Source of the DNA: Epiperipatus broadwayi
Taxonomy: Eukaryota; Onychophora; Udeonychophora; Euonychophora; Peripatidae
Length of the DNA: 64,000 bases
Direction of reading: 5' to 3'
Assembly: GCA_028023455.1 (NCBI GenBank)
Contig: JAQFVV010012423.1
Coordinates: 4,566,269 to 4,630,268, forward strand
This document shows positions 62,575 to 64,000 of this stretch, piece after piece. Both the position numbers and the translations under genes were made by a program. The notes below the pieces were generated by a model. The model was not told the DNA's origin and did not search any database. It worked only from the letters and a program-made list of their open reading frames with translations. The number at the start of each line of letters is the position of its first letter. The stretch's first letter is position 1.

Positions 62575-64000
62575 TCTCATTTCCCACATATATATATTCT
62601 TTAATTTAAAAAAAATTTTTTTTCTTTTATATATAGATATATGTGTGCGAGTATTATTATTTTATATAGTTTATAGATGATAAACATAAGCAGTTGTAGA
62701 GAGATAATGTAATGAGAAGCAATATTTAATATATTGATTTATTTATTTTTTCATTAAATAACATGTTAAATTATTTGGCTGTATTTTTTTATTAAATAAA
62801 GCAGATCAGAAAGAAGGTGTGAAAGAAAGCTATCAATATTAGTAGATAAAACTAGGCACATGTGTAAAAGAGATTTATAGATTGATAGATAAAATATACA
62901 CATGTGAGAATGGCTGTGCAAACACAAAATACTTTTACACATATTTCTAAGTACTGTAGATTATGAACTGTTTTTTTATGTAATCTGCATCTTAGATTAT
63001 CTTGGGGAAGGAAGAAAGAGTGCTTTGATGGAATAAATAATTATTAATTTTCTTATTAATCTTTTTATTAATGACTTGAGGACCATCAACTTGTGAAATT
63101 TAATTGCTATCTACAAAAAGTCAGAGTTATTTTTGTTGAGAGATTTTGGTTTCTTTGATCAGAAATTCGGAATATAAAAATGAGTGTAACAATATTAAAG
63201 AAATTTCAATCTTGCCTTGAGAGAATGACCTGACAATATGTTGTTGTTTTTTTTGGAAGACAGGTTTTTTTTTTAAGTTTTTTTTTTCCAAATGTAAATT
63301 AAAAGAAATGATCAGTTTTAGTAGTAAATGGCAGTTTTTAAAGTTGTCTTAAAGTTCAAAGAAATATGCAGTTGTTTTAAATTTTTAAACCAAAAGATGA
63401 AGACAATTAAAAGTTAAAAAATTGGAAAGCAATGAGTTAACAATATTGAGAAGTAGAGAGCCAGTCAATTCTTTTTTTTTCATTTGTTTCTTATAAACTT
63501 GGAATGGACTGTTTTATTAGTTTCTTTAAAAAAAAAGTTCAGAAAATGAATATATGAGTTTTTGTTGCTTTAGAATCAGCATAAGGAAAGATGTGTGCCT
63601 ATATATAAGTAAATCATGGCAAGATTAATATAAGGATATGGAACAAAATTGAATTTCTTGGAGGAAGTTATTGAAAATTTCTGTAAAATGGTATTAATAT
63701 ATTTTGGGGCTGTGATTAACACAATGAATTTGCCATGCTAAAACTCACTGTTTCTGCTCCTTGAAATCCGACATAATGGGTTAAATCACTAATCTACTAT
63801 GGACTCATATACCGGTCGATAGTAACCAAAAGAATGGTCAAATTTAAAACCAGCCACAGATGTCATCTAATCATCATCATTGAAAAGAGGAGAAGAAAGA
63901 AAAAAATGTATGAAAGCCATATATATAGCCAAGTATGATTAAGCTATAAATCTTTTTTTTAAGTTTTCCTCACATTTATCTAAAGTGTCTACAATAACTC
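62320..64000. other. AT-rich stretch, nothing firm
   Basis: It contains a (TA)n(TG)n tract at 62543-62573 and poly-T runs. At 63708-63765 GGGCTGTGATTAACACAATG then TTGAAATCC could be a much degraded tRNA-like head, but this is too weak to call. No gene was found. Confidence 0.45.

Noticed and set aside
63708-63860. tRNA-headed SINE
   Set aside because: A-box and B-box likeness is weak and no second copy supports it.

Overview
This window looks like gene-poor nuclear DNA from an AT-rich invertebrate animal. By eye it is only about a quarter G+C. It has long A and T runs, many (TA)n and other microsatellites, tRNA-derived SINE heads, RTE-type LINE debris and hAT DNA transposons. I see no bacterial features: no dense ORFs, no ribosome binding sites, no operons. 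I found no host protein-coding gene that I would defend. The longest stop-free frames (about 60-121 codons) look like chance or microsatellite translations. The DNA could be intergenic or the inside of a very large intron. The sequence alone does not let me name the phylum.

Layout. 0.8-1.4 kb holds two SINE-like copies head to head. 2.6-3.6 kb has LINE debris and a tRNA-headed repeat. 8.6-9.2 kb is the 3' end of an RTE retrotransposon on the plus strand. 9.8-13.9 kb holds pieces of one RTE endonuclease region on the minus strand, in order, split by at least two inverted-repeat insertions and about 1.8 kb of other DNA. 17.5-21 kb has small hairpins and a diverged duplication. 23.9-24.8 kb and 50.3-50.9 kb carry large imperfect inverted repeats of one family, with further fragments at 29.1, 44.1 and 60.0-60.8 kb. 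26.7-27.5 kb is a near-palindrome of about 760 bp inside a 15-bp direct repeat. 28.0-28.6 kb is a compound trinucleotide microsatellite. 29.6 and 58.5 kb are two complete copies of a roughly 105-bp tRNA-derived mini-SINE with target-site duplications. 43.5-44.4 kb has a tRNA-headed SINE followed by a fresh direct duplication. 46.8-47.5 kb is a hAT element next to another SINE head. 48.4-49.0 kb is a near-palindrome with a 12-bp direct repeat. 56.0-57.1 kb is a hAT element with hAT-like ends and a decayed reading frame. 61.4-62.0 kb is a 389-bp hAT MITE inserted into an older inverted-repeat element.

The most unusual signal is the density of long inverted repeats, at least eight with arms of about 70-370 bp. 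Three of them are bounded by 12-15 bp direct repeats (12.5-13.1, 26.7-27.5 and 48.4-49.0 kb). Such long duplications do not fit the usual cut-and-paste families. They would fit insertion by LINE-type target-primed reverse transcription. A palindromic retroposon of this kind, or a pair of SINE copies moved as a unit, is the best candidate here for something undescribed. The family assignments rest on motif recognition, not on a database search.
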